47,133 nucleotides of DNA from Xanthobacteraceae bacterium (lineage in GTDB: Bacteria > Pseudomonadota > Alphaproteobacteria > Rhizobiales > Xanthobacteraceae), in contig JAQSWY010000036.1 in assembly GCA_029266425.1 (NCBI GenBank), positions 1 to 47,133 on the forward strand, in the 5' to 3' direction. The notes beneath the pieces are model-generated. The model did not search any database, was not told the origin of the DNA, and worked only from the letters and a program-made list of their open reading frames with translations. Shown here piece by piece: positions 9,219-17,323 of the stretch; position 1 is the first letter of the stretch; every line of letters begins with the position of its first letter. The position numbers and the translations under genes are program-made.

Positions 9219-9247
9219 CCTGTAGGCTCGCGTGCGGACCCTGTCAA
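9219..9247 (-). promoter_or_regulatory. Likely sigma-70 promoter of the GntR/MmgE-PrpD/Tct operon
   Basis: On the minus strand a perfect TTGACA (9247-9242) is followed after 17 bp by TACAGG (9224-9219), a weak -10 matching TATAAT at three of six positions. Transcription would start about 10 nt before the GntR coding sequence, giving a very short leader. Confidence 0.5.
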
Positions 9248-9270
9248 CGGAAGATTGCCCTATGATAAAC

Positions 9271-9278
9271 TGTCGACA
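9271..9278. promoter_or_regulatory. Candidate GntR operator palindrome
   Basis: TGTCGACA is a perfect 8-bp palindrome, extended with one mismatch pair to ACTGTCGACAAT, in an AT-richer patch 24 bp upstream of the -35 box. FCD-type GntR proteins typically bind short dyads of the T-G-T-N-N-A-C-A kind, so the linked regulator is the natural candidate. Not proven. Confidence 0.4.
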
Positions 9279-9365
9279 ATTAGAAAATCGAAATAGCAAC
9301 GCAAGCTGCAGGTCGCCAGATTGTGACCCGCAATTCGGTGCTGTCGGGCGGAGCGGGACATTCCG

Positions 9366-9441
9366 CCGTCATGGCCGGGCTTGTCTCGGCCATCCACGCC
9401 TTCGTCACGGACGTGGATCCCCGGGACAAGCCGGGGACGAC
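9366..9441. repeat. Palindromic repeat family A, copy 1
   Basis: Begins CGTCATGGCCGGGCTTGTC and ends with the near-complement GGGACAAGCCGGGGACGA, so the unit folds into a long imperfect hairpin. A second copy of the same family is at 21575-21657. It lies just downstream of tauC and may serve as its transcript end. No open frame or transposase is attached, so it is a short non-coding repeat rather than an insertion sequence. Confidence 0.8.
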
Positions 9442-9471
9442 CGGTTCATCTGCTGACTTACGAGACAGACT

Positions 9472-10362
9472 TCACACGTGCGACGCCCAGCCGACCAGCG
9501 CCCGTTCCAGCAGCCGGATGGCGAATTCCAGCACGAAGGCGACGGCGGCGATCACCAGGATGCCGGCGATCACCACGTCGGTGGCCAGGAAATTGGCTGC
9601 CGACTGGATCATGAAGCCGACGCCGCGTGTCGCTGCCACCAGTTCCGCCGCCACCAGCGTCGACCAGCCGGCGCCGAGCGCGATGCGGGTGCCGGTGAGG
9701 ATGGAAGGCAGCGTCGAGGGGACCACCACCAGCCGCACCAGCTGGGTGCGGGTCGCCCCGAGGGCACGGGCGACATTCAGCCGGTCCTTGGCGACGCCGC
9801 GGGTGCCCGCGGCGGTGGCGATGATGATTGGCGGCAGCATGGCGAGCGCGATCACCAGCACCTTCGCCGCCTCGCCGATGCCCGCCCAGATGATGACGAG
9901 CGGCAGATAGGCGAGCGGCGGGATCGGTCGCAGGAATTCGACGACGGGGTCAAGTATGCCGCGCCCCACCGTGCTCAGCCCGATGGCGAGCCCGGCGGGA
10001 ACCCCGATGACGAGCGAGGCGGCGAGCGCGGCGAACACGCGGAACAGGCTGGCGCCGAGATGCTGGGCCAATGTCGCATCGACGAAGCCATCGGTGGCAA
10101 TGCGGCCTAACCGCGCCAGCACGGCCTGCGGCGCCGGCAGGAATAGCGCCGGCACCGCACCCGAGGCGCTGGCCGCCCACCACAGCGCCAGCAGGCTGAC
10201 AATCGTCGCCGCGGAGATGAGAGGGCGCAGCGGAATGGCCGGCCGAGATCCTCTCACTCGCCTCGCCGACAGCGCTTCGGCAAGGCCGCGCGGCGGCCCC
10301 TCCACCGGCACCACCAACGGCAGCGCGATCTCGGTGACCGGTACAGGGAGCGGCGCGGACAT
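9472..10362 (-). CDS. tauC: Taurine ABC transporter permease TauC
   Basis: 296-aa inner-membrane permease of the TauABC importer. Six or so hydrophobic helices lie after a polar N-terminal stretch of about 45 residues. Near-verbatim TauC blocks are visible: FLPAPQAVL, the ATLAQHLGASLFR region, RGILDPVVEFLRPIPPLAYLPLVIIW, GAGWSTLVAAELVAATRGVGFM and FLATDVVIAGI. The EAA-type loop that docks on TauB is ARALGATRTQLVRLVVVPSTLP. Its ATG overlaps the tauB stop by 1 nt (TAATG). The gene downstream is the GntR operon in the same direction, separated by its own promoter and a palindromic repeat. The usual tauD dioxygenase is not in this window. Confidence 0.93.
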   Translation of the reverse strand: MSAPLPVPVTEIALPLVVPVEGPPRGLAEALSARRVRGSRPAIPLRPLISAATIVSLLALWWAASASGAVPALFLPAPQAVLARLGRIATDGFVDATLAQHLGASLFRVFAALAASLVIGVPAGLAIGLSTVGRGILDPVVEFLRPIPPLAYLPLVIIWAGIGEAAKVLVIALAMLPPIIIATAAGTRGVAKDRLNVARALGATRTQLVRLVVVPSTLPSILTGTRIALGAGWSTLVAAELVAATRGVGFMIQSAANFLATDVVIAGILVIAAVAFVLEFAIRLLERALVGWASHV

Positions 10363-11147
10363 TATTCAGCCCCGCTGAAGATAGCGGCGCGCAGCCGCTC
10401 GCGGGCGGCCGCGAATGCCGGCACCGACTTGATGCGTGGTCCAAGCCCCTGCTCCAGCGCGAGGCGGCCGAAGTCGCACGCCTCGTCGCGCACCACGCAG
10501 GCCGGCTTGCCGGCGAGCACCACGATACGGGTGCCGAGATAGAGCGCCTCGTCGAGGCCATGGGTGACGAACAGGATGGTCTTTCCCGTCCGCTGCCACG
10601 TCTCGAGCACGAGACCCTGCATCAGTTCGCGGGTCAGCGCGTCGAGCGCACCGAGCGGCTCGTCCATCAGCAAGATCTCGGGATCGGCGACGAGGGCGCG
10701 GGCGAGGCTGACGCGCTGGCGCATGCCACCGGAAAGCTGCCACACAGCATGGTCGCCGTGCTTGGCGAGGCCGACCAGGGCCAAGGCCTCATCGGCGCGC
10801 TCGTCGCGCGTGCGCTTCGTGAGCCCGCGCAGCTTGAGGCCGAAGCCGACATTCTCGCGCGCATCGAGCCAGGGATAGAGCGCGTCGGTCTGCAGCACGA
10901 CGCCGCGGTCGGCGCCGGGTTCGCGCACTGTGCGGCCATCGACCCGGATCGTACCCTCGAACTCCGCATTGAAGCCGGCAACGGCGTTCAGGAGGCTCGA
11001 CTTGCCGCAACCGGATGCGCCGAGCAGCACGACCAGTTCGCCGGCTGCTACCTCGAGATCGATGCCTTCGAGAATGGTGGCGATGCCGCCGTCCGGTGTG
11101 TGAAAGCGGATGGCGAGGCGATCGATGCTGAGCTTCGGTGTCGTCAT
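10362..11147 (-). CDS. tauB: Taurine ABC transporter ATP-binding protein TauB
   Basis: 261-aa ATPase energising TauC. Walker A GASGCGKSS (about residues 42-50), Q-loop region VLQTDALYPWLDARENV, signature LSGGMRQRVSLARAL, Walker B ILLMDEPLGALD and the switch His in LFVTHGLDEAL are all intact. The length is normal for the TauB/SsuB group. It starts 17 nt downstream of a strong hairpin plus T-run that ends the tauA message, so its expression probably depends on read-through or on a separate start. The pairing with a TauC- and a TauA-like protein makes taurine, or a close sulfonate, the probable ligand. Confidence 0.93.
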   Translation of the reverse strand: MTTPKLSIDRLAIRFHTPDGGIATILEGIDLEVAAGELVVLLGASGCGKSSLLNAVAGFNAEFEGTIRVDGRTVREPGADRGVVLQTDALYPWLDARENVGFGLKLRGLTKRTRDERADEALALVGLAKHGDHAVWQLSGGMRQRVSLARALVADPEILLMDEPLGALDALTRELMQGLVLETWQRTGKTILFVTHGLDEALYLGTRIVVLAGKPACVVRDEACDFGRLALEQGLGPRIKSVPAFAAARERLRAAIFSGAE

Positions 11148-11164
11148 GTCGGCTCGCTGGAATG

Positions 11165-11214
11165 AAAAAGGCCCGGCATCCGCCCCCGCCAGAACAGCGT
11201 CCGGATGCCGGGCC
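11165..11214 (-). terminator. Strong intrinsic terminator-like hairpin between tauA and tauB
   Basis: On the minus strand GGCCCGGCATCCG (11214-11202) pairs perfectly with CGGATGCCGGGCC (11182-11170) over 13 bp with a 19-nt loop, followed at once by TTTTT (11169-11165). It sits inside the tauABC order, so it would terminate or attenuate the message after the binding-protein gene. Confidence 0.8.
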
Positions 11215-11292
11215 AGGCAACGCCGCGGGGTCTCACCCGGCCGCGACGCTCGGGAACATTGGAACCGGAGCGACCACTGTGAACTGAAGCCA

Positions 11293-11407
11293 CGTCATCC
11301 TGAGGTGCTCGGGCATCGCCCGAGCCTCGAAGGATGCTCGTCTGCGAGGGCGGCCCTCTGCCTCAGCATCCTTCGAGGCTCGCCAGTGCTCGCACCTCAG
11401 GATGACG
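11293..11407. repeat. Palindromic repeat family B, copy 1
   Basis: Starts CGTCATCCTGAGGTGCTCGG and ends with the complementary GCTCGCACCTCAGGATGACG, with inner arms CCTCGAAGGATGC and GCATCCTTCGAGG. The element folds on itself twice. A second full copy is at 21443-21556 and a half copy at 17230-17272. It lies directly downstream of tauA. Confidence 0.85.
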
Positions 11408-11426
11408 TTGTTCGTTCGAGGCCGGC

Positions 11427-12452
11427 TCAATTCAACTTCGACGCCTGCTCGGCATAGGTCCGCCCGACATAGGGCTTGTAATCTTTCAGCACCGTCTCGA
11501 TGCGGCCCTGCTCCTTGAGGAAGCCGGAGGTCTGCACGATGGCCTCCAGCGTGCCGCCGCCGAGAAGTGCCTCCGAGAGTTGTTCGTCGAGCAGCGGATA
11601 CTTGTTGCCCTTGAGCAGATCGGGGATCTCCTCCGGCTTGGCGCCGGTCAGCCTGGCGATGACAGCGACCTGCGGAGAGCCTGCGGTCCAGGAGGCGCCG
11701 TTCTTCGCATAGTCGGCATAGGAATCCGCCGTCACCTTCACGAACTGGGCGACGATCTCCGGATGCTCTTTTGCGAAGTCCTTGCGCACGATCCAGGCGT
11801 CGAAGGTCGGCGCACCCCATTTGGCGACGTCGGCGGAGGTGGCGAACACCTTGCCGGTCTCCTTGATCTTGCCGAGCGCCGGATCCCACACATAGGCGGC
11901 GTCGATGTCGCCGCGGGCGAAAGCGGCGGCGATTTCCGGCGGGCGCAGGTTCAGGATCTGCACGCTCTTGGGATCGACGTCCCAATGCTTCAGCGCGGCG
12001 AGCAGCGAATAATGCGTGGTCGAGACGAATGGCACCGCGACCTTCTTGCCCTTGAATTCCTCCGGCTTGTCGATGCCGGCGCCATTGCGCACCACCAGCG
12101 CCTCGGCTTCTCCGAGCAGGGCTGCGACATAGATGGTCTCTATCGGGAGTTCGCGGCTGGCGGCGGCGGCGAGCGGGCTCGAGCCGACATAGCCGATCGC
12201 AACGCTGCCGGAGGCGATGGCGGCGATGACGTCGGCGCCGGAATCGAACTTGCGCCAATCGATGGTCGACCTGGTCGCCTTCTCATAGGTGCCGTTTGCC
12301 TGCGCGACCTTGGCCGGATCGGCGCCGGTCTGGTAGGCGACGGTGAAGTCGGCGGCGTGCGCCGGCAGGATCGGGGCGGCGAGGCTCAAGGCGAGCGCGG
12401 CCGTGGCCGCGAGCGTGGCGCGGCGGGAGAGCTGGGACATCGAAGTTTCCAT
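11427..12452 (-). CDS. tauA: Taurine ABC transporter periplasmic binding protein TauA
   Basis: 341-aa solute-binding protein. After a signal peptide (RRATLAATAALALSLAAPILPAHA, cut before ADFTVAY) the mature protein follows E. coli TauA closely: VAYQTGADPAKVAQANGTYEK, DWRKFDSGADVIAAIASGSV, GSSPLAAAASRELPIE, VPFVSTTHYSLLAALKHW, RGDIDAAYVWDPA, and WGAPTFDAWIVRKDFA. The Asp/Tyr/Trp and Ser residues of these blocks form the taurine sulfonate pocket in the family. The ATG at 12452 is used; an ATG four codons later (12440) is equally possible, as neither has a good Shine-Dalgarno. Downstream come repeat B and a terminator before tauB. Regulation is probably by sulfur status; no regulator gene is nearby. 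Confidence 0.94.
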   Translation of the reverse strand: METSMSQLSRRATLAATAALALSLAAPILPAHAADFTVAYQTGADPAKVAQANGTYEKATRSTIDWRKFDSGADVIAAIASGSVAIGYVGSSPLAAAASRELPIETIYVAALLGEAEALVVRNGAGIDKPEEFKGKKVAVPFVSTTHYSLLAALKHWDVDPKSVQILNLRPPEIAAAFARGDIDAAYVWDPALGKIKETGKVFATSADVAKWGAPTFDAWIVRKDFAKEHPEIVAQFVKVTADSYADYAKNGASWTAGSPQVAVIARLTGAKPEEIPDLLKGNKYPLLDEQLSEALLGGGTLEAIVQTSGFLKEQGRIETVLKDYKPYVGRTYAEQASKLN

Positions 12453-12860
12453 GAGAATGGCCGCGCGGCGGAGAGCGCCGACGTGAGGCCGATAAGGAAT
12501 GTAGGAATGGAAGCCGGCGGTGCCGGCGGTGTCAGCGGCGTCGACAGTTCCAAGTCATGGTTGCGCCCTCATCGATCGACGCCGGCACGCCGCGCAGCGC
12601 GCCCGTCCCTCTGCGTCATCGACGCCATGTGAGCAAAGACCGGGAGCGGCGTCAATCTATTTCCTATAAAATATGTAGAAAATTAATTCCGAGGCACGGC
12701 CAGCGGCTTGCGGAAGCTAGCTGCGGCGCGTGAGCCGCGGGGCGTGGCATCCCGGAACCTTACCTAACGTCTTCTATCTGAACAGGATTTAATCCTGCCG
12801 CCATGTACCCGCGATGCGTCCTGCGCCATTGTGTGCGCTGCAATGCAGGCGAGGCGACGG
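12453..12860. other. Divergent intergenic region between tauA and the RND operon
   Basis: 408 bp without a convincing gene. It must carry the tauA promoter (minus) and the efflux operon promoter (plus). The only clear structure is an AT-rich island at about 12652-12690, unusual in this GC-rich window, with an imperfect dyad listed separately. No clear -35/-10 pair with correct spacing could be assigned. Confidence 0.6.
12660..12682. promoter_or_regulatory. AT-rich imperfect dyad upstream of tauA
   Basis: TTTCCTA (12660-12666) and TAGAAAA (12676-12682) are inverted copies with one mismatch, separated by the 9-nt TAAAATATG. The layout fits a LysR-type or similar activator site, as used for sulfonate genes, but its bound protein is unknown. 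It lies about 210 bp from tauA and 180 bp from the efflux operon. Confidence 0.3.
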
Positions 12861-14075
12861 ATGAATGCGACGGACGAAACCCCTATCCGCAAGCGAAAGC
12901 GAGGATCGGTCCCCCTCGTGCTTCTTGCGATCGCGGCGCTCGCCGGGGGAGTCTATGTCTGGCGCGAGAATGCGGCGGTCGCGGCGCCGCCGCCTGCTGC
13001 CGCCGCGCGCCCCGCGGTGCCGGTGAACGTTGCTTCCGTCGAGCGGCGCGACGTCGCCGTCACGCTCGCCGGGCTCGGCACGGTGCAGGCCTCGCAGACC
13101 GTCAATATCCATACCCGCGTCGACGGCACGCTGCAGGCGGTCACCTTCACCGAAGGCCAGAATGTGAGGGCCGGCGACGTGCTCGCCCGGCTCGATCCGC
13201 GCCTCGCGCAAGCCGCTCTGGAGCAGGCGGAGGCGGCGAAGGCGAAGGATGAGGCCCAGCTGCGCAGCGCCCAGGCCGACCTCGTGCGCTTTACGCAGCT
13301 GGCGCAGAAGGACTTCGCCAGCAAGCAGCAGCTCGACCAGCAGCAGGCGACCGTTGACCAGCTCAAGGCCTCGATCGCCTCCGACGTCGCGGCGATCGCG
13401 AGCGCGCAGACCGATCTCGAATACATGACCATCACCGCTCCGGTGGACGGCCGCATGGGCATCCGCCAGCTCGATGCCGGCAATGTGATCCATGCTAGCG
13501 ACACCACGCCGATCGCCGTGCTCGCCACCCTGAAGCCGATCTCAGTGCTGTTCACGTTGCCGGAGAAGAATCTGGACGCCGTGCAGAAGGCGATGGCCGC
13601 CGGCCCGGTGACCGTGGTCGCCACCCGCGCGGACGGCACCGAACTCGGCACCGGCACGCTGTCGGTGGTCGACAACCAGATCGATTCGACGACCGGCACC
13701 ATCCGCCTCAAAGGCGTGTTTCCCAATGAGGATGAACGCCTGTGGCCTGGCGCCTTCGTCCATGCCAGCGTGAACATCGCCACCTTGAAGGACGCGCTCA
13801 CCGTCCCCACCGCCGCCGTGCAGCGCGGGCCGGACGGGCTCTATGCCTGGGTGGTCGACGCCGACGGCGCCGCGGTGATGAGGCCGATCGAGACCGGCGA
13901 GGTCTCCGACGGCGTCATGGTGGTGAAGAAGGGCCTCGCGGCCGGCGACCAGGTCGTCACCAACGGCCAGTACCGGCTGCGGCCGAAGACGCTCGTCGCC
14001 ATCATCGCCAAGACCGCCAACGAGAACGTCGCGCAAGACGACGTCGCACACGACGTTACCAAGCCGGGGCTGTGA
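12861..14075 (+). CDS. RND efflux periplasmic adaptor (membrane fusion protein)
   Basis: 404-aa MdtA/AcrA-type adaptor linking an inner-membrane RND pump to an outer-membrane channel. In order: a short Lys/Arg-rich cytosolic head, one N-terminal membrane anchor (VPLVLLAIAALAGGVYVW), the first barrel/lipoyl half (RVDGTLQAVTFTEGQNVRAGDVLARLD), an alpha-hairpin coiled coil rich in Ala/Gln/Glu (LEQAEAAKAKDEAQLRSAQADL to AIASAQTDLEYM), the second lipoyl half (ITAPVDGRMGIRQLDAGN), a beta-barrel and a membrane-proximal domain ending in GDQVVTNGQYRLRPK. I chose the ATG at 12861 behind GAGGCG; an in-frame GTG at 12831 would add 10 residues. Ten nt upstream of the pump gene, so same operon. No outer-membrane factor gene follows. 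Confidence 0.93.
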   Translation: MNATDETPIRKRKRGSVPLVLLAIAALAGGVYVWRENAAVAAPPPAAAARPAVPVNVASVERRDVAVTLAGLGTVQASQTVNIHTRVDGTLQAVTFTEGQNVRAGDVLARLDPRLAQAALEQAEAAKAKDEAQLRSAQADLVRFTQLAQKDFASKQQLDQQQATVDQLKASIASDVAAIASAQTDLEYMTITAPVDGRMGIRQLDAGNVIHASDTTPIAVLATLKPISVLFTLPEKNLDAVQKAMAAGPVTVVATRADGTELGTGTLSVVDNQIDSTTGTIRLKGVFPNEDERLWPGAFVHASVNIATLKDALTVPTAAVQRGPDGLYAWVVDADGAAVMRPIETGEVSDGVMVVKKGLAAGDQVVTNGQYRLRPKTLVAIIAKTANENVAQDDVAHDVTKPGL

Positions 14076-14085
14076 GGAGCGCGGC

Positions 14086-17000
14086 ATGAACCTTTCCGCG
14101 CCCTTCATTCAGCGCCCGATCGCGACCTCGCTGCTCATGACGGCGCTGGCGGTGCTTGGCGTCGTGGCCTATCCGCTGCTGCCGGTGGCGCCGCTGCCGC
14201 AGGTCGATTTCCCCACCATCCAGGTCTCGGCCAGCCTGCCGGGCGCGAGCCCGGACACCATGGCCTCGGCGGTCGCTTCGCCGCTGGAACGCCGCTTCGG
14301 CCAGATCGCCGGCATCAGCCAGATGACGTCAACCAGCACGCTGGGCTCGACCTCGATCACCATCCAGTTCGACCTCGACCGCGACATCGACGCCGCCGCG
14401 CAGGATGTGCAGGCCGCCATCACCGCCGCGCAGCGCCAACTCCCCGACGACCTCACCTCGCCGCCGAGCTATCGCAAGGTCAATCCGGCCGACAGCCCAA
14501 TCATGATCCTGGCGGCGCGCTCCGAGACCATGCCGATGACGCAGGTCGACGACTATGCCGACAATGTGCTGGCACAGCGCCTCTCGCAGGTCGAGGGCGT
14601 GTCGCAGGTCGTCATCGGCGGCGAGCAGAAGCCGGCGATCCGCGTCCAGATCGATCCGGCGCGCCTCGCCGCCAGCGGGCTCACCTTCGAGGATGTGCGC
14701 GGTACGCTCACCGATTCCACGGCGCTCGCGGCCAAGGGTTCGATCAACGGCTCGGTGCGCAGCTTCACCATTGCCGCCAACGACCAGATCACCAAGCCTG
14801 CCGATTACGACGACGTCATCCTTGCCTATCGCAACGGCGCGCCGATCCGGGTGCGCGATGTCGGCCATGCGGTGGACGGCGCCGAGGACGTCAATGTCGC
14901 GGCCTGGGAGAACGACAAGCCCGCCGTCGTGCTGCTGGTGTTCAAGCAGCCGGGCGCCAATGTCATCGCCACGGTCGACGCCATCAAGGCGACGCTGCCG
15001 ACGCTCGATGCGATCATACCGGCCGGCATCCAGATCGACACCATCGTCGACCGCACCACGACGATCCGTGCGGCAGTGGCCGATGTCGAGTTCACTCTGG
15101 TGCTCACCATCGCCCTCGTCGTGCTGGTGATCCTGCTGTTCCTGCGGAATTTCCGGGCGACCATGATCCCGGCGGTGGTGGTGCCGCTCTCGCTCGCCGG
15201 CAGCGCCGCCATCATGTACGCGCTGAATTTCAGCCTCGACAATCTCTCACTGATGGCGCTCACCATCGCGGTGGGCTTCGTGGTCGACGACGCCATCGTG
15301 GTGGTCGAGAACATCGTCCGCCACATGGAGGAAGGTGCGAGCGCGTTCAACGCGGCGATGAAGGGCGCGCGCGAGATCGGCTTCACCGTGCTCTCGATCT
15401 CGATCTCGCTGATCGCGGTGTTCATCCCGCTGCTGCTGATGGGCGGCATTGTCGGCCGGCTGTTCCGGGAATTCGCGCTCACCGTCACCGCCGCCATTGT
15501 GGTCTCGGCGCTGGTGTCGCTGACCTTGACCCCGATGCTGTGCTCGCGCTTCCTCAAACCCCCGCCGGAGAAGCACGGCTGGTTTTACCGCATGGTCGAG
15601 GCCGGCTTCGACGGCATCCTCGCCTTCTACATGGCGACGCTCGCCATTGCGCTGCGCCACCGCTTCGTCACGCTGATGGTGTTCTTCCTGACCATCGGCG
15701 TCACCGGCTGGCTGTTCGTCACGGTGCCCAAGGGCTTCTTCCCGACGCAGGATATCGGCCTCATCACCGGGCTGTCGGAGGCCGCACAGGACGTCTCCCC
15801 GGACGAGATGAAGCGGCTCCAGCAGGAGCTGGGCGCGGTCATTCTCAAGGATCCGGCGGTCGCCGCCTTCGGCTCCGTGCTCGGCTCGGGCGGCGCCAAT
15901 ACCGTGAACAATGGCCGCTTCTTCATCGCTCTGACACCGCGCGACGAGCGTGACGTCACCGCCGCGCAGGTGATCGACCGGCTGCGCCCGCAGCTGGCAA
16001 AGGTGTCGGGCGCGGCCGCCTTCCTGCAGCCCTCGCAGGACATCACCGTAGGCGGGCGCATCTCGCGCGCGCAGTACCAGTACACGCTCACCGACGTCGA
16101 TCTCGACGAGCTGAACAGCTGGGCACCGAAGCTGGTGGCGAAGATGCGCGAGCTCCCTGAGCTCGCCGACGTCTCCTCCGACCAGCAGGGCAATGCCCCG
16201 CAGGTGAAGATCAATATCGACCGCGATCAGGCCGCTCGCTTCGGCATCCAGCCGGCGGTGATCGACGCCACGCTGAACGATGCCTTCGGCCAGCAGCAGG
16301 CGACGCAATACTTCACCCAGCTCGATTCCTATTCGGTGATCATCGAGGCGACGCCGGATCTGCAGAAGCACATCGGCACGTTGGACCAGATCTATGTGAA
16401 GTCGCCGATCTCGGGTCAGGCCATCCCGCTTTCCACCTTCGTGTCGCTGGACACCAAGGCGGTCGGTCCGCTCTCGGTCTCGCACCAGGCGCAGTACCCG
16501 GCGGTGACCATCTCCTTCAACCTGAAGCCCGGTGTCTCGCTCGGCGAGGCGGTACAACTCATCAGCCAGGCCTCCGTCGAGCTCGGCGCGCCATCGACGC
16601 TGACCGGAAGCTTCCAGGGCAACGCGCAGGCCTTCCAGAGCGCGCTGGCAAGCGAGCCGGCCTTGATCGCGGCGGCGCTGTTCGCGGTCTATGTCATCCT
16701 CGGCGTGCTCTACGAGAGCTACGTCCACCCGCTGACCATTCTCTCCACGCTGCCCTCCGCCGGCATCGGTGCGCTGCTCGCTTTGTGGGGCGGCGGATTC
16801 GATCTCTCGGTGATCGGCATCATCGGCATCATCCTGCTGATCGGCATCGTGAAGAAGAACGGCATCATGCTGGTCGACTTCGCCATCGCCGGCGAGCGCG
16901 ACCACGGCATGAGCTCGGAGGAAGCGATCCGCGAAGCGTGCCGCCTGCGCTTCCGACCGATCCTGATGACCACCATGGCGGCGCTTTTGGCCGGCGTGCC

Positions 17001-17211
17001 ACTGATGCTCGGCCACGGCACCGGGTCCGAGCTGCGCCAGCCGCTCGGCTACGCCATGGTCGGCGGCCTCGCGCTCAGCCAGGTGCTGACGCTCTATACG
17101 ACCCCCGCTGTGTATCTCTATCTCGCCCGCCTGCAGCGCTGGGCCTCCGGCGAGTCGGAGGTGGCGGTCGGCGCACACGGCGCCGCGCCGGCGCCGACCC
17201 CGGCAGAGTGA
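14086..17211 (+). CDS. RND multidrug efflux permease (MdtB/AcrB type)
   Basis: 1041-aa proton-driven inner-membrane exporter, full length for the HAE1 drug-efflux group. It has the N-terminal FIQRPIATSLLM helix, a large periplasmic loop with PQVDFPTIQVSASLPGASPDTMA, helices 2-6 with the proton-relay pair Asp401-Asp402 in GFVVDDAIVVVENI, the second loop, and C-terminal helices with GIVKKNGIMLVDFAI (conserved Lys) and RLRFRPILMTTMAALLAGVPLMLG. A GAGG sits just before the ATG. It follows its adaptor by 10 nt. By similarity it is closest to MdtB/MdtC-type pumps, but substrates cannot be predicted. No local repressor gene is present. Confidence 0.96.
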   Translation: MNLSAPFIQRPIATSLLMTALAVLGVVAYPLLPVAPLPQVDFPTIQVSASLPGASPDTMASAVASPLERRFGQIAGISQMTSTSTLGSTSITIQFDLDRDIDAAAQDVQAAITAAQRQLPDDLTSPPSYRKVNPADSPIMILAARSETMPMTQVDDYADNVLAQRLSQVEGVSQVVIGGEQKPAIRVQIDPARLAASGLTFEDVRGTLTDSTALAAKGSINGSVRSFTIAANDQITKPADYDDVILAYRNGAPIRVRDVGHAVDGAEDVNVAAWENDKPAVVLLVFKQPGANVIATVDAIKATLPTLDAIIPAGIQIDTIVDRTTTIRAAVADVEFTLVLTIALVVLVILLFLRNFRATMIPAVVVPLSLAGSAAIMYALNFSLDNLSLMALTIAVGFVVDDAIVVVENIVRHMEEGASAFNAAMKGAREIGFTVLSISISLIAVFIPLLLMGGIVGRLFREFALTVTAAIVVSALVSLTLTPMLCSRFLKPPPEKHGWFYRMVEAGFDGILAFYMATLAIALRHRFVTLMVFFLTIGVTGWLFVTVPKGFFPTQDIGLITGLSEAAQDVSPDEMKRLQQELGAVILKDPAVAAFGSVLGSGGANTVNNGRFFIALTPRDERDVTAAQVIDRLRPQLAKVSGAAAFLQPSQDITVGGRISRAQYQYTLTDVDLDELNSWAPKLVAKMRELPELADVSSDQQGNAPQVKINIDRDQAARFGIQPAVIDATLNDAFGQQQATQYFTQLDSYSVIIEATPDLQKHIGTLDQIYVKSPISGQAIPLSTFVSLDTKAVGPLSVSHQAQYPAVTISFNLKPGVSLGEAVQLISQASVELGAPSTLTGSFQGNAQAFQSALASEPALIAAALFAVYVILGVLYESYVHPLTILSTLPSAGIGALLALWGGGFDLSVIGIIGIILLIGIVKKNGIMLVDFAIAGERDHGMSSEEAIREACRLRFRPILMTTMAALLAGVPLMLGHGTGSELRQPLGYAMVGGLALSQVLTLYTTPAVYLYLARLQRWASGESEVAVGAHGAAPAPTPAE

Positions 17212-17229
17212 ATCTTCCCCTGTCGCGAC

Positions 17230-17272
17230 CTCATCCTGAGGTGCGAGCGCAGCGGGCCTCGAAGGATGCTGA
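17230..17272. repeat. Palindromic repeat family B, half copy
   Basis: CTCATCCTGAGGTGCGAGCG followed by GGGCCTCGAAGGATGCT matches one arm of the full family B elements at 11293 and 21443. It lies between the convergent RND pump and DUF1028 genes and may be a decayed copy or help end both transcripts. Confidence 0.7.
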
Positions 17273-17323
17273 AGTAGTGCGACCCCTTGCCCCCTCTCGC
17301 TTGCGGAGGAGGGGAGATGCGTC

